The translations under genes and the position numbers were made by a program. Below are positions 46,612 through 55,163 of a stretch of DNA of 64,000 bases, piece after piece (within the stretch, counting starts at the first letter, position 1; each line of letters opens with the position of its first letter). The notes under the pieces are model-generated. The model was given only the letters and a program-made list of their open reading frames with translations, was not told where the DNA came from and ran no database searches. The DNA is from Companilactobacillus sp. RD055328 (GTDB lineage: Bacteria > Bacillota > Bacilli > Lactobacillales > Lactobacillaceae): NCBI RefSeq assembly GCF_022835675.1, contig NZ_BQUT01000001.1:305876-369875 (forward strand). Direction: 5' to 3'.

Positions 46612-47322
46612 CTATTTAGTACTTATTGCTGTTTCTAAAGCAATATTAATCATGTCGTTAAAAGTAGTTTCACGTTCTTTTGACGTTGTTTCTTCACCAG
46701 TTATTATATGATTACTGATAGTTAGAATTGATAGAGCTTTGACATCATACTTAGCAGCTAATATATATAATGCTGCAGTCTCCATTTCACATCCCATTAT
46801 GCCATAGCTAGCCAGTTTTTCTCTATTGATTTCATCATTATAGAATCTGTCTTCAGTTAGAATATTACCTACTTTGACTGAAATGTTTTTATTTTGTGCA
46901 ATCTTTGCAGCTTCTGCTATCATTTCAAAATCAGCTATTGGTGCAAAATGAATACCATTATCAAAGATATTTTCTGCCATAGCAGAGTCTGTACTTGTTG
47001 CTTGGGCAATTACAACATCACGAACATTAATATTCTTGCCAATTCCACCCATTGTTCCAACACGAATTAACTGTTTTACTCCGTAGTTTTGAATTAATTC
47101 TGTCGCATAAATTGACATAGAAGGCATTCCCATCCCGGTAGATTGAACGGATATTCGGACTCCTTTATACATTCCGGTATATCCAAAAGCATTTCTAACT
47201 GTATTATACTGTGTAACATCTTCTAAGAATGTTTCAGCAATATACTTAGCTCTTAATGGATCTCCTGGTAATAAAACAATCTCAGCAATGTCATCTCTTT
47301 GTGCATTAATATGTGTACTCAT
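46612..47322 (-). CDS. deoD: Purine-nucleoside phosphorylase (DeoD type)
   Basis: The start is set at ATG 47322 ([22 protein letters not shown]), eight bases after AAAGGA; the upstream in-frame ATG overlaps that site. This gives 236 residues, the normal size. [11 protein letters not shown] is the ribose-phosphate site and [13 protein letters not shown] the ribose-binding region. It splits purine nucleosides to base and ribose/deoxyribose 1-phosphate, which DeoB then converts. It lies twelve bases after deoB. Confidence 0.95.
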   Translation of the reverse strand: MSTHINAQRDDIAEIVLLPGDPLRAKYIAETFLEDVTQYNTVRNAFGYTGMYKGVRISVQSTGMGMPSMSIYATELIQNYGVKQLIRVGTMGGIGKNINVRDVVIAQATSTDSAMAENIFDNGIHFAPIADFEMIAEAAKIAQNKNISVKVGNILTEDRFYNDEINREKLASYGIMGCEMETAALYILAAKYDVKALSILTISNHIITGEETTSKERETTFNDMINIALETAISTK

Positions 47323-47334
47323 AAATTCCATCCT

Positions 47335-48522
47335 TTAATTTAATTGACTTAAAAAACTAGTTCCAACATTATTATTCAATCCAAAATTATCTAGTATAGT
47401 CGCTCCTAAATCTGAAAATGTACTTCGAATACCTAAAGATCCACTTTCTTTCATACTTGGTGAATAAACAAGTAACGGTACATATTCTCTAGTGTGATCA
47501 GTCCCCCTAAATCCGGGATCATTACCGTGATCAGCAGTAACAATTAACAAATCATCAGGATTCATCTCATCTAAAAACTGACCAAGTTGTTCATCAAACT
47601 TAATTACAGCTTGTCCAAAACCCTCCAAATCACGGCGGTGACCATACATAGCATCGAAATCAACCAGATTAGTAAAGCTGAATCCATGAAAATCTTGTTT
47701 TTGATTCTCGATTGTTTTGTTCATTCCATCTTCATTACTAATAGTATGAACTTCTGATGTAATTCCATTGCCAGAAAATATGTCATTTATTTTTCCAACA
47801 GCCAAAACGTCTAACCCAGCTTCTGATAATATATCTAAATCTGTTTTAGAAGTGGGTTGTAATGCATAATCATGTCGATTAGCGGTTCTAATGAAGTTGT
47901 TTGTATCAGTTCCAACATAAGGACGAGCAATTATCCGCCCTATTCGATAAGGTTTATCAATTGTTATAGAGCGAACATATTCACAAATTCTGTACAATTC
48001 ATTCAGTTCGATTTTTTGTTCATGAGCAGCTATTTGCAACACGGAATCGCCCGACGTATAGACAATTAAGTCGCCTGAAGCTAGTTGTTGTTCTCCATAA
48101 TCACGAATAACTTCTGTTCCCGAATATGGCTTATTTACGATAACTTTTCTATTACTAAACTTTTCGATTTTTTTAATCAGTTCTTGAGAAAAACCATTAG
48201 GGAAAAATCCTAGTTCTTCTTTCACCGGAAGACCCATCATTTCAAAATGTCCATCCATACTGTCCTTACCAACGGACACTTCTTGCATTTTTCCAAAATA
48301 TCCTAAGGCTGGATTCATTATTTCGATACCAGTAAGTGGATTATCTTTTCTAATATTCCCTAACCCTAGTTTGGTCAAATTAGGTATTTTAAAATTATCA
48401 TCATAATACTTAGCAACATGTCCTAAAGTATCAGCACCATCGTCGTGATATTTCACTGAATCTGGACACTCACCAATACCCACCGAATCCATTACAATTG
48501 TAAATACTCGATTGTAAGCCAT
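47335..48522 (-). CDS. deoB: Phosphopentomutase
   Basis: The 395-residue protein begins [16 protein letters not shown], with the metal-binding Asp and the family's length. [12 protein letters not shown] and [12 protein letters not shown] are catalytic metal blocks of the alkaline-phosphatase superfamily. It interconverts (deoxy)ribose 1- and 5-phosphates. It is first in the deoB-deoD pair. A TATAAT box on the minus strand lies at 48567-48572 upstream of the start. Confidence 0.96.
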   Translation of the reverse strand: MAYNRVFTIVMDSVGIGECPDSVKYHDDGADTLGHVAKYYDDNFKIPNLTKLGLGNIRKDNPLTGIEIMNPALGYFGKMQEVSVGKDSMDGHFEMMGLPVKEELGFFPNGFSQELIKKIEKFSNRKVIVNKPYSGTEVIRDYGEQQLASGDLIVYTSGDSVLQIAAHEQKIELNELYRICEYVRSITIDKPYRIGRIIARPYVGTDTNNFIRTANRHDYALQPTSKTDLDILSEAGLDVLAVGKINDIFSGNGITSEVHTISNEDGMNKTIENQKQDFHGFSFTNLVDFDAMYGHRRDLEGFGQAVIKFDEQLGQFLDEMNPDDLLIVTADHGNDPGFRGTDHTREYVPLLVYSPSMKESGSLGIRSTFSDLGATILDNFGLNNNVGTSFLSQLN

Positions 48523-48686
48523 TATCTGTCTCCTTTTTTAATAAACAACATAGCTCAATCTACTTCATTATAATACTTCTTTATATTATCACTAAAATAG
48601 TACCACCCTCGTTCTTTTAGTTAAGTTCAGAACATGTTACTATCATTAAGAAAGTAAACGCGATAATCCTAGGCGTTGAGGTATTT

Positions 48687-49943
48687 ATGAACGAAGAATT
48701 TACAAAAGTTATCACAGCTGGTGTTAGTCATTTACAAGAAGATTTTGATTATTCAATGACAGAATTAAAATCATTGTGCGAAGCTAATAATATGGAAGTT
48801 GTTGATACAATCAAACAAAATCTTGACCAAGTTGTTGGTGCAACTTATTTTGGTAAGGGTAAAGTTGAAGAACTAGAACATTTAGCTACTGATAGTGATG
48901 TACAAGTTATCGTTATTAATGATGAACTATCACCATCACAAATCAGAAACCTTGAAGAACAAACCGGGTTAACTATTATTGATAGAACTGAATTGATTCT
49001 ACAAGTCTTTGCTAGTCGAGCTCAGACTAAGCAATCAAAGCTACAAGTAGAAATCGCTCAATTACAATATGAGTTACCAAGAATTCACCCATCTGGTAAT
49101 CCTCTAGATCAACAAAAAGGGGGATCAGGTACTAACCGTGGTGCTGGTGAAACAAAACTCGAACTTGATCGAAGAGTTATCCGTAATCGTATTACCTATC
49201 TAAAAAAGCAGCTACAAGAAATTGATCAAAATTTAGAAACTCAAAATAAAAAACGTAAAGAAAATTCAATTCCTACAGTTGCTTTAGTTGGTTATACTAA
49301 CTCTGGTAAATCAACTACCATGAACGCACTATTAAACAAGAGTGTTAGTTCAAATGAAGATAATAAAGTCTTCGAAAAAGATATGTTATTTGCTACTTTA
49401 GATACCTCAGTTCGTAATATTACATTAGCCGATAACACAAAGTTCTTGCTATCAGATACAGTTGGTTTTGTTAATAAATTGCCACATAACTTAGTTGAAT
49501 CATTCAAATCTACTTTAGCTGAAGCTAGTGATGCAGATTTAATCATTCAAGTAATTGATTTCTCAGACCCTAATTTTGATAAAACAATAGCTGTCACTGA
49601 TCAAACGCTTAAAGAAGTTGGTGTTGTTGATAAGCCAAAGATTATTGCTTACAACAAAGCAGATTTGAAGGATATTTCTTATCCTCAAATCGAAGGTGGC
49701 GACCTTTACTATTCAGCAATGGATGAAAAATCTATCGACACTTTAATTGATTTAATAAAAGAACATATTTTTAAAGATCAAAAAATTGGTAAATTTTTGA
49801 TTCCATATACTGATGGCAATATTGTTTCATATATTAACGAAAATTTGGACATAATTAGTCAAATGTACAAAGATGACGGAACCGAGTTTGAATTGCGCTT
49901 AAGCCCTTTAGAATATAAAAAACTTGCGGTATACTTAGTTTAG
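48687..49943 (+). CDS. hflX: GTPase HflX
   Basis: The 418-residue protein has the HflX N-terminal glycine-rich domain (VGATYFGKGKVEEL, GGSGTNRGAGETKLELDRR near 140-165) and the G domain GYTNSGKSTTMNALL near 203-217, with DTVGFV and NKAD motifs. HflX splits stalled ribosomes under stress. The start follows GAGG. A MarR-family gene follows 30 bases later and may be cotranscribed. Confidence 0.95.
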   Translation: MNEEFTKVITAGVSHLQEDFDYSMTELKSLCEANNMEVVDTIKQNLDQVVGATYFGKGKVEELEHLATDSDVQVIVINDELSPSQIRNLEEQTGLTIIDRTELILQVFASRAQTKQSKLQVEIAQLQYELPRIHPSGNPLDQQKGGSGTNRGAGETKLELDRRVIRNRITYLKKQLQEIDQNLETQNKKRKENSIPTVALVGYTNSGKSTTMNALLNKSVSSNEDNKVFEKDMLFATLDTSVRNITLADNTKFLLSDTVGFVNKLPHNLVESFKSTLAEASDADLIIQVIDFSDPNFDKTIAVTDQTLKEVGVVDKPKIIAYNKADLKDISYPQIEGGDLYYSAMDEKSIDTLIDLIKEHIFKDQKIGKFLIPYTDGNIVSYINENLDIISQMYKDDGTEFELRLSPLEYKKLAVYLV

Positions 49944-49973
49944 CGCGCTTTTGAAAAACTTTAGGAGAAAACA

Positions 49974-50420
49974 ATGAAGGAAACTGTATTATTACAAGAA
50001 TATATCGATATTTATGTCTCAGCAATTAAATATATTGAAGACCTCGTGTCTAAACCCACACAAGAATACGGTTTGTCTTTCGAACAATTTTTAATTTTAC
50101 AAGAAATAAACACTGATAGTTCTATCAGTTTAAAGGACATTGCCGCTAAACGTCATGTAACTCGTGGAGCAATTTCGAGGCAAGCCGGAGTTTTGATTAA
50201 GAATAACTATATCAAGCAAGAAATTGATCCCGAAGATCGTCGTCGTATGATTTTACACTTAACTGAAACCGGTAGAAAAGTTGTTGACGATCTACTACCT
50301 AAAATTAAAACTCGCTTTGAATCTTGGATCGACGCTTTTGGTGAAGATAAAGCACGTGAAATGTTAAATTTAATGAATGAGTTTAAACAAAAAGTAATGA
50401 TTGATGCTGGAGAATTGTAA
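49974..50420 (+). CDS. MarR-family transcriptional regulator
   Basis: The 148-residue protein has the winged HTH of MarR regulators: ISLKDIAAKRHVTRGAISRQAGVLIKNNYI followed by the wing IDPEDRRRMILHLTETGR. The dimer helices lie at both ends. GGAG precedes the ATG. It is 30 bases after hflX. The target operator is not identified in this window. Confidence 0.9.
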   Translation: MKETVLLQEYIDIYVSAIKYIEDLVSKPTQEYGLSFEQFLILQEINTDSSISLKDIAAKRHVTRGAISRQAGVLIKNNYIKQEIDPEDRRRMILHLTETGRKVVDDLLPKIKTRFESWIDAFGEDKAREMLNLMNEFKQKVMIDAGEL

Positions 50421-50454
50421 AAAGAACTACCATATTAATGGTAGTTCTTTTTCT
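50417..50454 (+). terminator. Terminator after the MarR gene
   Basis: AAAAAGAACTACCAT and ATGGTAGTTCTTTTT form a strong stem overlapping the MarR stop codon. Confidence 0.92.
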
Positions 50455-50472
50455 TATACTCTTTTTTAGCAA

Positions 50473-50511
50473 AGAAAAAAGGATAACTCTTTTGAGTTAT
50501 CCTTTTGCAAT
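50473..50511 (-). terminator. Terminator of the NlpC/P60 gene
   Basis: On the minus strand AAAAGGATAACTC and GAGTTATCCTTTT pair over a short AAAA loop with T residues after it. Confidence 0.92.
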
Positions 50512-50517
50512 CTCTTA

Positions 50518-51501
50518 TTATAGACGTACACCAAATGAAGGCATGAAGTATGATGAGATTGTTGCCACTTTAACTGTATCACCAGGTTTTGTAGCATGTA
50601 CATATTGTCCGTTACCGATGTAAAGAGCTACGTGATAAGCTGAACCGCGTCCACCCCAGAATACTAAGTCTCCTGGTTGAAGTGCGCTAATAGATACCAT
50701 TGTACCCATACTTGATTGTGTAGCAGCATTGCCACCGATACCTAATGCATATCTTATAAGACCTGAACAGTCAAATGCGTTTGGACCAGAAGCACCCCAT
50801 TGATAAGGTTTTCCGATTTGTGCCATTGCACGTGAAATGGCACCAGATGCATTAACACTTGTTGAAGGAGCAGCTGGTGTTGATGCTGCAGGTGTTGATT
50901 TTTGTGTTGTTTGAGTAGCTTGTGTTGTTGTTGTAGTTGCAGCTGGTTGAGCAGCTGGTGTTGTAGTTGCAGCTGGTTGAGCAGCAGCTTGTCCGTTTGT
51001 TGAAACGAATTCACTTGAAACCCATCCGCCGTCTACTTGGTACCATGTTGAACCGTAAACAGTTTTTGTTGATTTAACAGCAAGTTTGTCACCGTTAAAT
51101 ACATATTTACCAGTAGCAACACCTGAGTTAGCGTCTGACCATAATGTTACGGCACCAGCAGCATAGCTAACTGTAATGTTTTGTGTTGATGGTGTAGCTG
51201 TTGTTTCTTTAGCAGCTGAACCGTTTGTTGAGATGTACTTAGCAGCAACCCATGTACCGTTGTCTAGCTTGTACCATTTGTCACCAAAAACTTGTTTTTC
51301 TGAAGCAATTGAAACTTTTTGATCTTTAGCAAGATATGAATCAACTTTTTGGCCAGCTTCTGGGCTTGTCCATGCAGTTGTTGCACCATCTTTATAGTTA
51401 ACTGTACCTTCTGTAGCAGCTGATACGCTGTTAGCTGTCATACTTAGAAGTACAAGTCCTGATAAACCTACAATACTATGTTTAAATGCGTTCTTTTTCA
51501 A
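50518..51501 (-). CDS. Secreted NlpC/P60 (C40) peptidoglycan hydrolase with two SH3-like repeats
   Basis: The 327-residue precursor has a signal peptide of about 28 residues (ending SVSAA). Two repeated wall-binding-like units follow at about 31-95 and 107-172 (TVNYKDGATTAWTS / TVSYAAGAVTLWSD and WVAAKYISTNG / WVSSEFVSTNG). A Pro/Ala/Thr/Gln-rich linker fills about 173-217. The catalytic domain shows AFDCSGLIRYAL (nucleophile Cys), GRGSAYHVALYIG (His) and the C-terminal FGVRL end. It should cut D-Glu-diamino-acid bonds in peptidoglycan. A perfect WalR box upstream fits control by the WalRK cell-wall system. Confidence 0.92.
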   Translation of the reverse strand: MKKNAFKHSIVGLSGLVLLSMTANSVSAATEGTVNYKDGATTAWTSPEAGQKVDSYLAKDQKVSIASEKQVFGDKWYKLDNGTWVAAKYISTNGSAAKETTATPSTQNITVSYAAGAVTLWSDANSGVATGKYVFNGDKLAVKSTKTVYGSTWYQVDGGWVSSEFVSTNGQAAAQPAATTTPAAQPAATTTTTQATQTTQKSTPAASTPAAPSTSVNASGAISRAMAQIGKPYQWGASGPNAFDCSGLIRYALGIGGNAATQSSMGTMVSISALQPGDLVFWGGRGSAYHVALYIGNGQYVHATKPGDTVKVATISSYFMPSFGVRL

Positions 51502-51613
51502 TGTTTTACCCCTTAGGTGTTCAAATTTTTATTTTTATACTTTTATTAATAACCTACGCTAAATAGAATAACACCCTATTTTTTTATTACAATTAACAAA
51601 CAATTAATATAAC

Positions 51614-51630
51614 TTTACAAACATGTTACA
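51614..51630 (-). promoter_or_regulatory. WalR (YycF) binding box
   Basis: On the minus strand TGTAAC-ATGTT-TGTAAA matches the WalR consensus TGTWAH-N5-TGTWAH at every position. It lies 113 bases upstream of the NlpC/P60 start and near the end of the guanylate-kinase-like gene. WalRK controls wall hydrolases in firmicutes. Confidence 0.8.
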
Positions 51631-51650
51631 AAGTTTGATTACTTTTCTTA

Positions 51651-52217
51651 TTAGCTTGTTAAACGCTTACCAATATATTGCCTGACTTCACATTTCACAG
51701 TGTCAAAATCAAAGTTTTTTACAACAAAGGCTCGATTTTTTAAATAATCCGGAACCTTCATGTCTCGCAGAAATTCTTCACTACTCAATCTCTGCTCAAT
51801 TTTTTCCATACTATCACCACGATTTATTAGTCGTTGACGTAGTTCATCTACAGAATTGACCTCTAAATAGATAACCATTGCGTTATCTGGATATTCATCT
51901 AGATATGTTTTCGCACCTTTAGAGTCCACAACAATTGATACTAAGTCCGCTTTGTCCCACGCTTTTTGTAATCCTTCTTTAGAAGATCCGTACCGAAAAC
52001 TTCCATAATGAACATTTTCCAATAAATGATTTTCAAAAAAAGATTTTTCTGTTTCAAAATAATAGTCGACTCCATCTTTTTCATACTGTCTAGGTTCTCT
52101 AGTTGTATGCGTAATAATCGGCAATACTCCCAGTTCCTCTTTTAAGTATTTAGATAAAGTTGACTTGCCACTTCCACTGGCACCTGTTATTACAATTAAT
52201 CGTTTATTTTTATCCAA
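51651..52217 (-). CDS. Guanylate kinase-like P-loop kinase
   Basis: The 188-residue protein has Walker A VITGASGSGKSTLSKYL, the TTREPRQYEKDGVDYYF stretch (with the Arg-Glu-Pro-Arg-like substrate region of GMP kinases) and EVNSVDELRQRLINRGD. It is shorter and more diverged than housekeeping Gmk (about 205 residues), so it may be a second, accessory nucleotide or nucleoside kinase-like enzyme. Activity should be tested on GMP and other nucleotides. It sits alone, upstream of the NlpC/P60 gene. Confidence 0.75.
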   Translation of the reverse strand: MDKNKRLIVITGASGSGKSTLSKYLKEELGVLPIITHTTREPRQYEKDGVDYYFETEKSFFENHLLENVHYGSFRYGSSKEGLQKAWDKADLVSIVVDSKGAKTYLDEYPDNAMVIYLEVNSVDELRQRLINRGDSMEKIEQRLSSEEFLRDMKVPDYLKNRAFVVKNFDFDTVKCEVRQYIGKRLTS

Positions 52218-52280
52218 CTTTTTTATCCTTTATTAATAATCTTGAACAATCATATCGTGTTTTTCCTCATTTACAAAGTT

Positions 52281-52322
52281 TTATATTTATAAATAAAAAG
52301 TCCAACAAGATTAACCTGTTAG
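52281..52322 (-). terminator. Terminator of the zinc-ribbon membrane protein gene
   Basis: On the minus strand AAAGTCTAACA and TGTTGGACTTT pair, one wobble, with an eight-base loop and five T residues. Confidence 0.85.
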
Positions 52323-52332
52323 ACTTTGTTAA

Positions 52333-53220
52333 TTATTTTCTTACCTTAGTTGAGAAAATCAACATAACAAATGACGATAGAATAGCTACATAGAACATAA
52401 TACCAGGCGTCAATCCTAACGTTATACCAATCAACTGTAATTGAGTTGTTTCATAATATAGATAAACGATTGCTCCTAAGTATGCCGCAAATGCCATCAA
52501 ACTTAATACAAATCTTGAAAATCTTCCGCCAAAGAAAGTTAATAGAATTACCAACGCCGGTAAAGCTACTAAAATATAAAATACAGCTGTCAAAATACCT
52601 TGAATATCAATTTGAATATTCAATACATTAGTGAACTTGGCCGCAATTCCTCCTAAGTTCAATGCCTGATATAAAGTCATCGGCGTACTGGTGTCAAAGT
52701 TGGCTGCTTGAGCATCAATTTGTATAAAGTTCCCAAAAAAATTAGCCATTAATGTTACAGCCGCACTAATAAGTAGAATTATTACATTAGATATACTATT
52801 AAATCTACGACGTACCGGTTGGGAATATGACGGTTGCGTTCCCACTTCTTGATTAGTATTTACAATAGGCTCAGTTGATTTAGAAAGTCGTTGTTCTATT
52901 TTTTTTGAAGCACCTTCTTTTTTACCATTAGTTGCCGTTGCACGTAAATAATAAGTCATAAGTACCAGAGCTAACGCAATAATACCAACAACCGTCTTAA
53001 AGTAAAATAAAATAGCGATAATCACTAGTGAAATTAATAATAGAAGGAAGTTGTTTTTTGCATACGCCAAAAATACATTTTGATGTTCCATTGAACGGCG
53101 ACTATTCAACGGATTCTCTTCTCTTTTTTCGTATTCATTTTTCATTGTAAGTTCAATACCGCAATTAGGACAAAATTTTGAATTAACAGGTATTGTTTCA
53201 TGACAGTTTGGACAAATCAT
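52333..53220 (-). CDS. Zinc-ribbon membrane protein of unknown function
   Basis: The 295-residue protein begins with a zinc ribbon (MICPNCHETIPVNSKFCPNCG, four cysteines in CxxC pairs at residues 3-19). A basic linker, then about seven membrane segments follow from residue 52 to 290, interrupted by a Ser/Arg/Gln-rich cytoplasmic loop (about 98-145). Zinc-ribbon plus membrane proteins are common in lactobacilli; some contact RNA polymerase or ribosomes, but no function can be assigned. There is a ribosome site GGAG before the ATG. Confidence 0.7.
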   Translation of the reverse strand: MICPNCHETIPVNSKFCPNCGIELTMKNEYEKREENPLNSRRSMEHQNVFLAYAKNNFLLLLISLVIIAILFYFKTVVGIIALALVLMTYYLRATATNGKKEGASKKIEQRLSKSTEPIVNTNQEVGTQPSYSQPVRRRFNSISNVIILLISAAVTLMANFFGNFIQIDAQAANFDTSTPMTLYQALNLGGIAAKFTNVLNIQIDIQGILTAVFYILVALPALVILLTFFGGRFSRFVLSLMAFAAYLGAIVYLYYETTQLQLIGITLGLTPGIMFYVAILSSFVMLIFSTKVRK

Positions 53221-53351
53221 AAAGTCACTCCTTAAAAATATATTGTTTCTATTATAATCGAACTTTTAAAAAAAGGAATAAATTGTAAATATACTTAATA
53301 TATAGTAGTATGTTGTTATTGTTTTTATTTAATCCAGAGGAGCATTTAAAT

Positions 53352-53561
53352 ATGAAAATCGAAGATATTAAGATTGATGATTTTGTCGAAGGAAAAGTTC
53401 AAGAAGATATGGATCATCCTTTTACAGGTAAAGTTGAAAAAATTTATGAACATTCAGTGTTACTTGAAATCGTCAGCAACGATCCAAAAGATGATGCCAA
53501 TGTCGCTGAGTTAAATAATAAAATCGTTGTAAACATCGAAAGTGTTAAGTTAGCAAAATAA
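53352..53561 (+). CDS. Small KOW-like protein (DUF2187/YkvS-like)
   Basis: The start is set at ATG 53352 (MKIEDIKIDDFVEGKVQED), with a GAGGAG site before it; the longer frame is hydrophobic and without ribosome site. This gives 69 residues. The KVEKIYEHSVLLEI and NNKIVVNIESVKLAK stretches fit a small SH3/KOW-type barrel such as DUF2187. Its role is unknown. Confidence 0.7.
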   Translation: MKIEDIKIDDFVEGKVQEDMDHPFTGKVEKIYEHSVLLEIVSNDPKDDANVAELNNKIVVNIESVKLAK

Positions 53562-53569
53562 ATTTATAT

Positions 53570-53613
53570 AATAAAAAACACCTAAGACAGTTATTGTCTT
53601 AGGTGTTTTTTAT
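53570..53613. terminator. Terminator after the DUF2187-like gene
   Basis: AAAAAACACCTAAGACA and TGTCTTAGGTGTTTTTT form a 15-base-plus stem with a T run, before the convergent gene's stop. Confidence 0.92.
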
Positions 53614-53620
53614 TGGATTC

Positions 53621-54244
53621 TTATTTATCAATCATAAAATTAGCGCTCGGTATTTTAATAAGTGTGTAATCCGTTGCATGACGACCAGCATGTAGACCTA
53701 GTCCGTTCATAAAATTGTTTTTGTATTTTGCATTCAATGTTACAACAAAAGCTTCTTGATAATTCTTGTCATTCTTTAATAATTCTTTTTTATTCCAAGG
53801 ATAATTGGCAATTGCTGAGTCATCTAATCGACTTGAGTCATCAATTACAGATGCATTACGACTGGTAATTGTGTACTTGGCGTTAGCGACCCAATATGTA
53901 TATTTGTCAGTAGAAGTCTTCCCATTATTCTCTTTTTCAACGTAATGTCCAATAGATCCTGACGTTTGAATAACTAAAGGTTCGTACTCATAAGAAATCG
54001 ATACTTGCTTATCGTCATTTACATTAACATGATTAAAGAATGTTACTGAACTCATAAAAAAGAAGCCTGCAACTAATACAATTATTTCTAAAATATCAAC
54101 GATTGTTCCCAGAAAAGAAAATCTTTTTTTATCAACAACAATCATTTTTAAATGACGGCGGCGTATATCGTGAATGATGAAAATAAACCAACCTATCAGA
54201 ATAATCCAAGCGATAATTCCAACAAAATTCCAACTTGAGCCCAT
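53621..54244 (-). CDS. LVIS_2131-like membrane protein of unknown function
   Basis: The start is set at ATG 54244 (MGSSWNFVGIIAWIIL), seven bases after AGGAG; the longer frame lacks a ribosome site. This gives 207 residues. There are two membrane segments (about 6-27 and 47-69) and a C-terminal extracytoplasmic domain with conserved-looking blocks YTYWVANAKYTIT and LGLHAGRHATDYTLIKIP. It resembles the lactobacillar LVIS_2131 family from memory; that name is tentative and no function is known. Confidence 0.6.
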   Translation of the reverse strand: MGSSWNFVGIIAWIILIGWFIFIIHDIRRRHLKMIVVDKKRFSFLGTIVDILEIIVLVAGFFFMSSVTFFNHVNVNDDKQVSISYEYEPLVIQTSGSIGHYVEKENNGKTSTDKYTYWVANAKYTITSRNASVIDDSSRLDDSAIANYPWNKKELLKNDKNYQEAFVVTLNAKYKNNFMNGLGLHAGRHATDYTLIKIPSANFMIDK

Positions 54245-54412
54245 AACTAATTCTCCTATATTAATACTTACTACAAATTTTAACATATTCTATTAATTTA
54301 TTGAGTTTACTACTTAACTATTTTCACTACAAATATGTAAATGTTGATTTAATAACCTTCTTTAAAAACACAAAGCTTCGTAGACTAACTTTTAAATAAT
54401 TTTTAATTTTTC

Positions 54413-54441
54413 TTGAAAACCCTTACCATTGCTGAGTTATA
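54413..54441 (+). promoter_or_regulatory. Probable promoter of the nrd operon
   Basis: TTGAAA at 54413-54418 and a TTATAG-type -10 at about 54436-54442 are spaced 17-18 bases, directly upstream of the NrdR boxes. The -10 is weak, which is common for regulated promoters. Confidence 0.5.
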
Positions 54442-54444
54442 GGA

Positions 54445-54491
54445 CCACAGCATACAGTATTTCAAAAAAAATAACACACAATATGTTGTGT
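54445..54491 (+). promoter_or_regulatory. Paired NrdR boxes
   Basis: ACACAATATGTTGTGT at 54476-54491 is a textbook NrdR box. A more degenerate partner, CCACAGCATACAGTAT, lies at 54445-54460, 31 bases upstream start to start, the spacing (three helical turns) NrdR needs. The pair sits between promoter and nrdH. NrdR represses RNR genes when dATP is high. This 311-base gap has no gene I can support. Confidence 0.8.
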
Positions 54492-54555
54492 TTTTTAAAC
54501 AATGGCATATACTAGTCATATATAAAAAAACAAATTAATTTAGGAAGTAATTATC

Positions 54556-54786
54556 ATGGATAACATAGTTGTATATAGTAAAAATAACTGCATGCAATGC
54601 AAAATGACTAAAAGATACCTATCAGAACATAACGTTAATTTTCAAGAAATCAACGTTAGCAATGAACCTGAAGCTATCGATTATTTGAAGGGACTTGGTT
54701 ATCAAAGCGTTCCCGTCGTAATGCAAAATGATAACGATCCAATTGTAGGATTCCGTCCAGACGCATTGAAAGGCCTCGTTGATTAA
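54556..54786 (+). CDS. nrdH: Glutaredoxin-like NrdH redoxin
   Basis: The 76-residue thioredoxin-fold protein has the active site NNCMQCKMTKRYL (CxxC at 12-15) and the C-terminal GFRPD-type end. It reduces class Ib ribonucleotide reductase. It is the first of nrdH-nrdI-nrdE-nrdF; nrdI starts three bases after its stop. Confidence 0.94.
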   Translation: MDNIVVYSKNNCMQCKMTKRYLSEHNVNFQEINVSNEPEAIDYLKGLGYQSVPVVMQNDNDPIVGFRPDALKGLVD

Positions 54787-54788
54787 GT

Positions 54789-55163
54789 ATGCCTAATATT
54801 GCCTATTATTCTGTAACCGGTCAAACAAGAAGATTCATAAAAAAAACCGGTTTAGAAGCATATGAAATTATCGATGCCGATCCTTTCTACGAAATGGGTC
54901 GGCCTTTTATTTTGGTAGTTCCTTCATACGACGACGACATGATGGACTCTGTCATTGATTTTCTCAGTTACAAAACAAATAAACAAAATATTCAAGGTGT
55001 TGTAGGAAGTGGAAACCGTAATTTTAATTCACTTTTCAACCACACCGGTCGAGACATTGCTAAGGGGTTGCATGTTCCCGTGCTTTACGAATATGAATTT
55101 AACGGTACCGACCACGATGTCGAAGAATTTAAGAAAGTAGTGAATACAATTGGGGTTAAATAA
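54789..55163 (+). CDS. nrdI: Class Ib RNR flavodoxin NrdI
   Basis: The 124-residue flavodoxin-like protein has YYSVTGQTRRFI (FMN phosphate loop) and GSGNRNFNSLF of the family. NrdI supplies the oxidant for building the dimanganese-tyrosyl cofactor of NrdF. It follows nrdH directly and its end overlaps the nrdE start region. Confidence 0.94.
   Translation: MPNIAYYSVTGQTRRFIKKTGLEAYEIIDADPFYEMGRPFILVVPSYDDDMMDSVIDFLSYKTNKQNIQGVVGSGNRNFNSLFNHTGRDIAKGLHVPVLYEYEFNGTDHDVEEFKKVVNTIGVK

Noticed and set aside
48640..48680. cre-like sequence (GTAAACGCGATAAT) before hflX
   Set aside because: Several consensus positions are missing, including the final CA; too weak.
50438..50623. Open frame on the plus strand after the MarR gene
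   Set aside because: It runs through the terminator and antisense to the NlpC/P60 end; no ribosome site.
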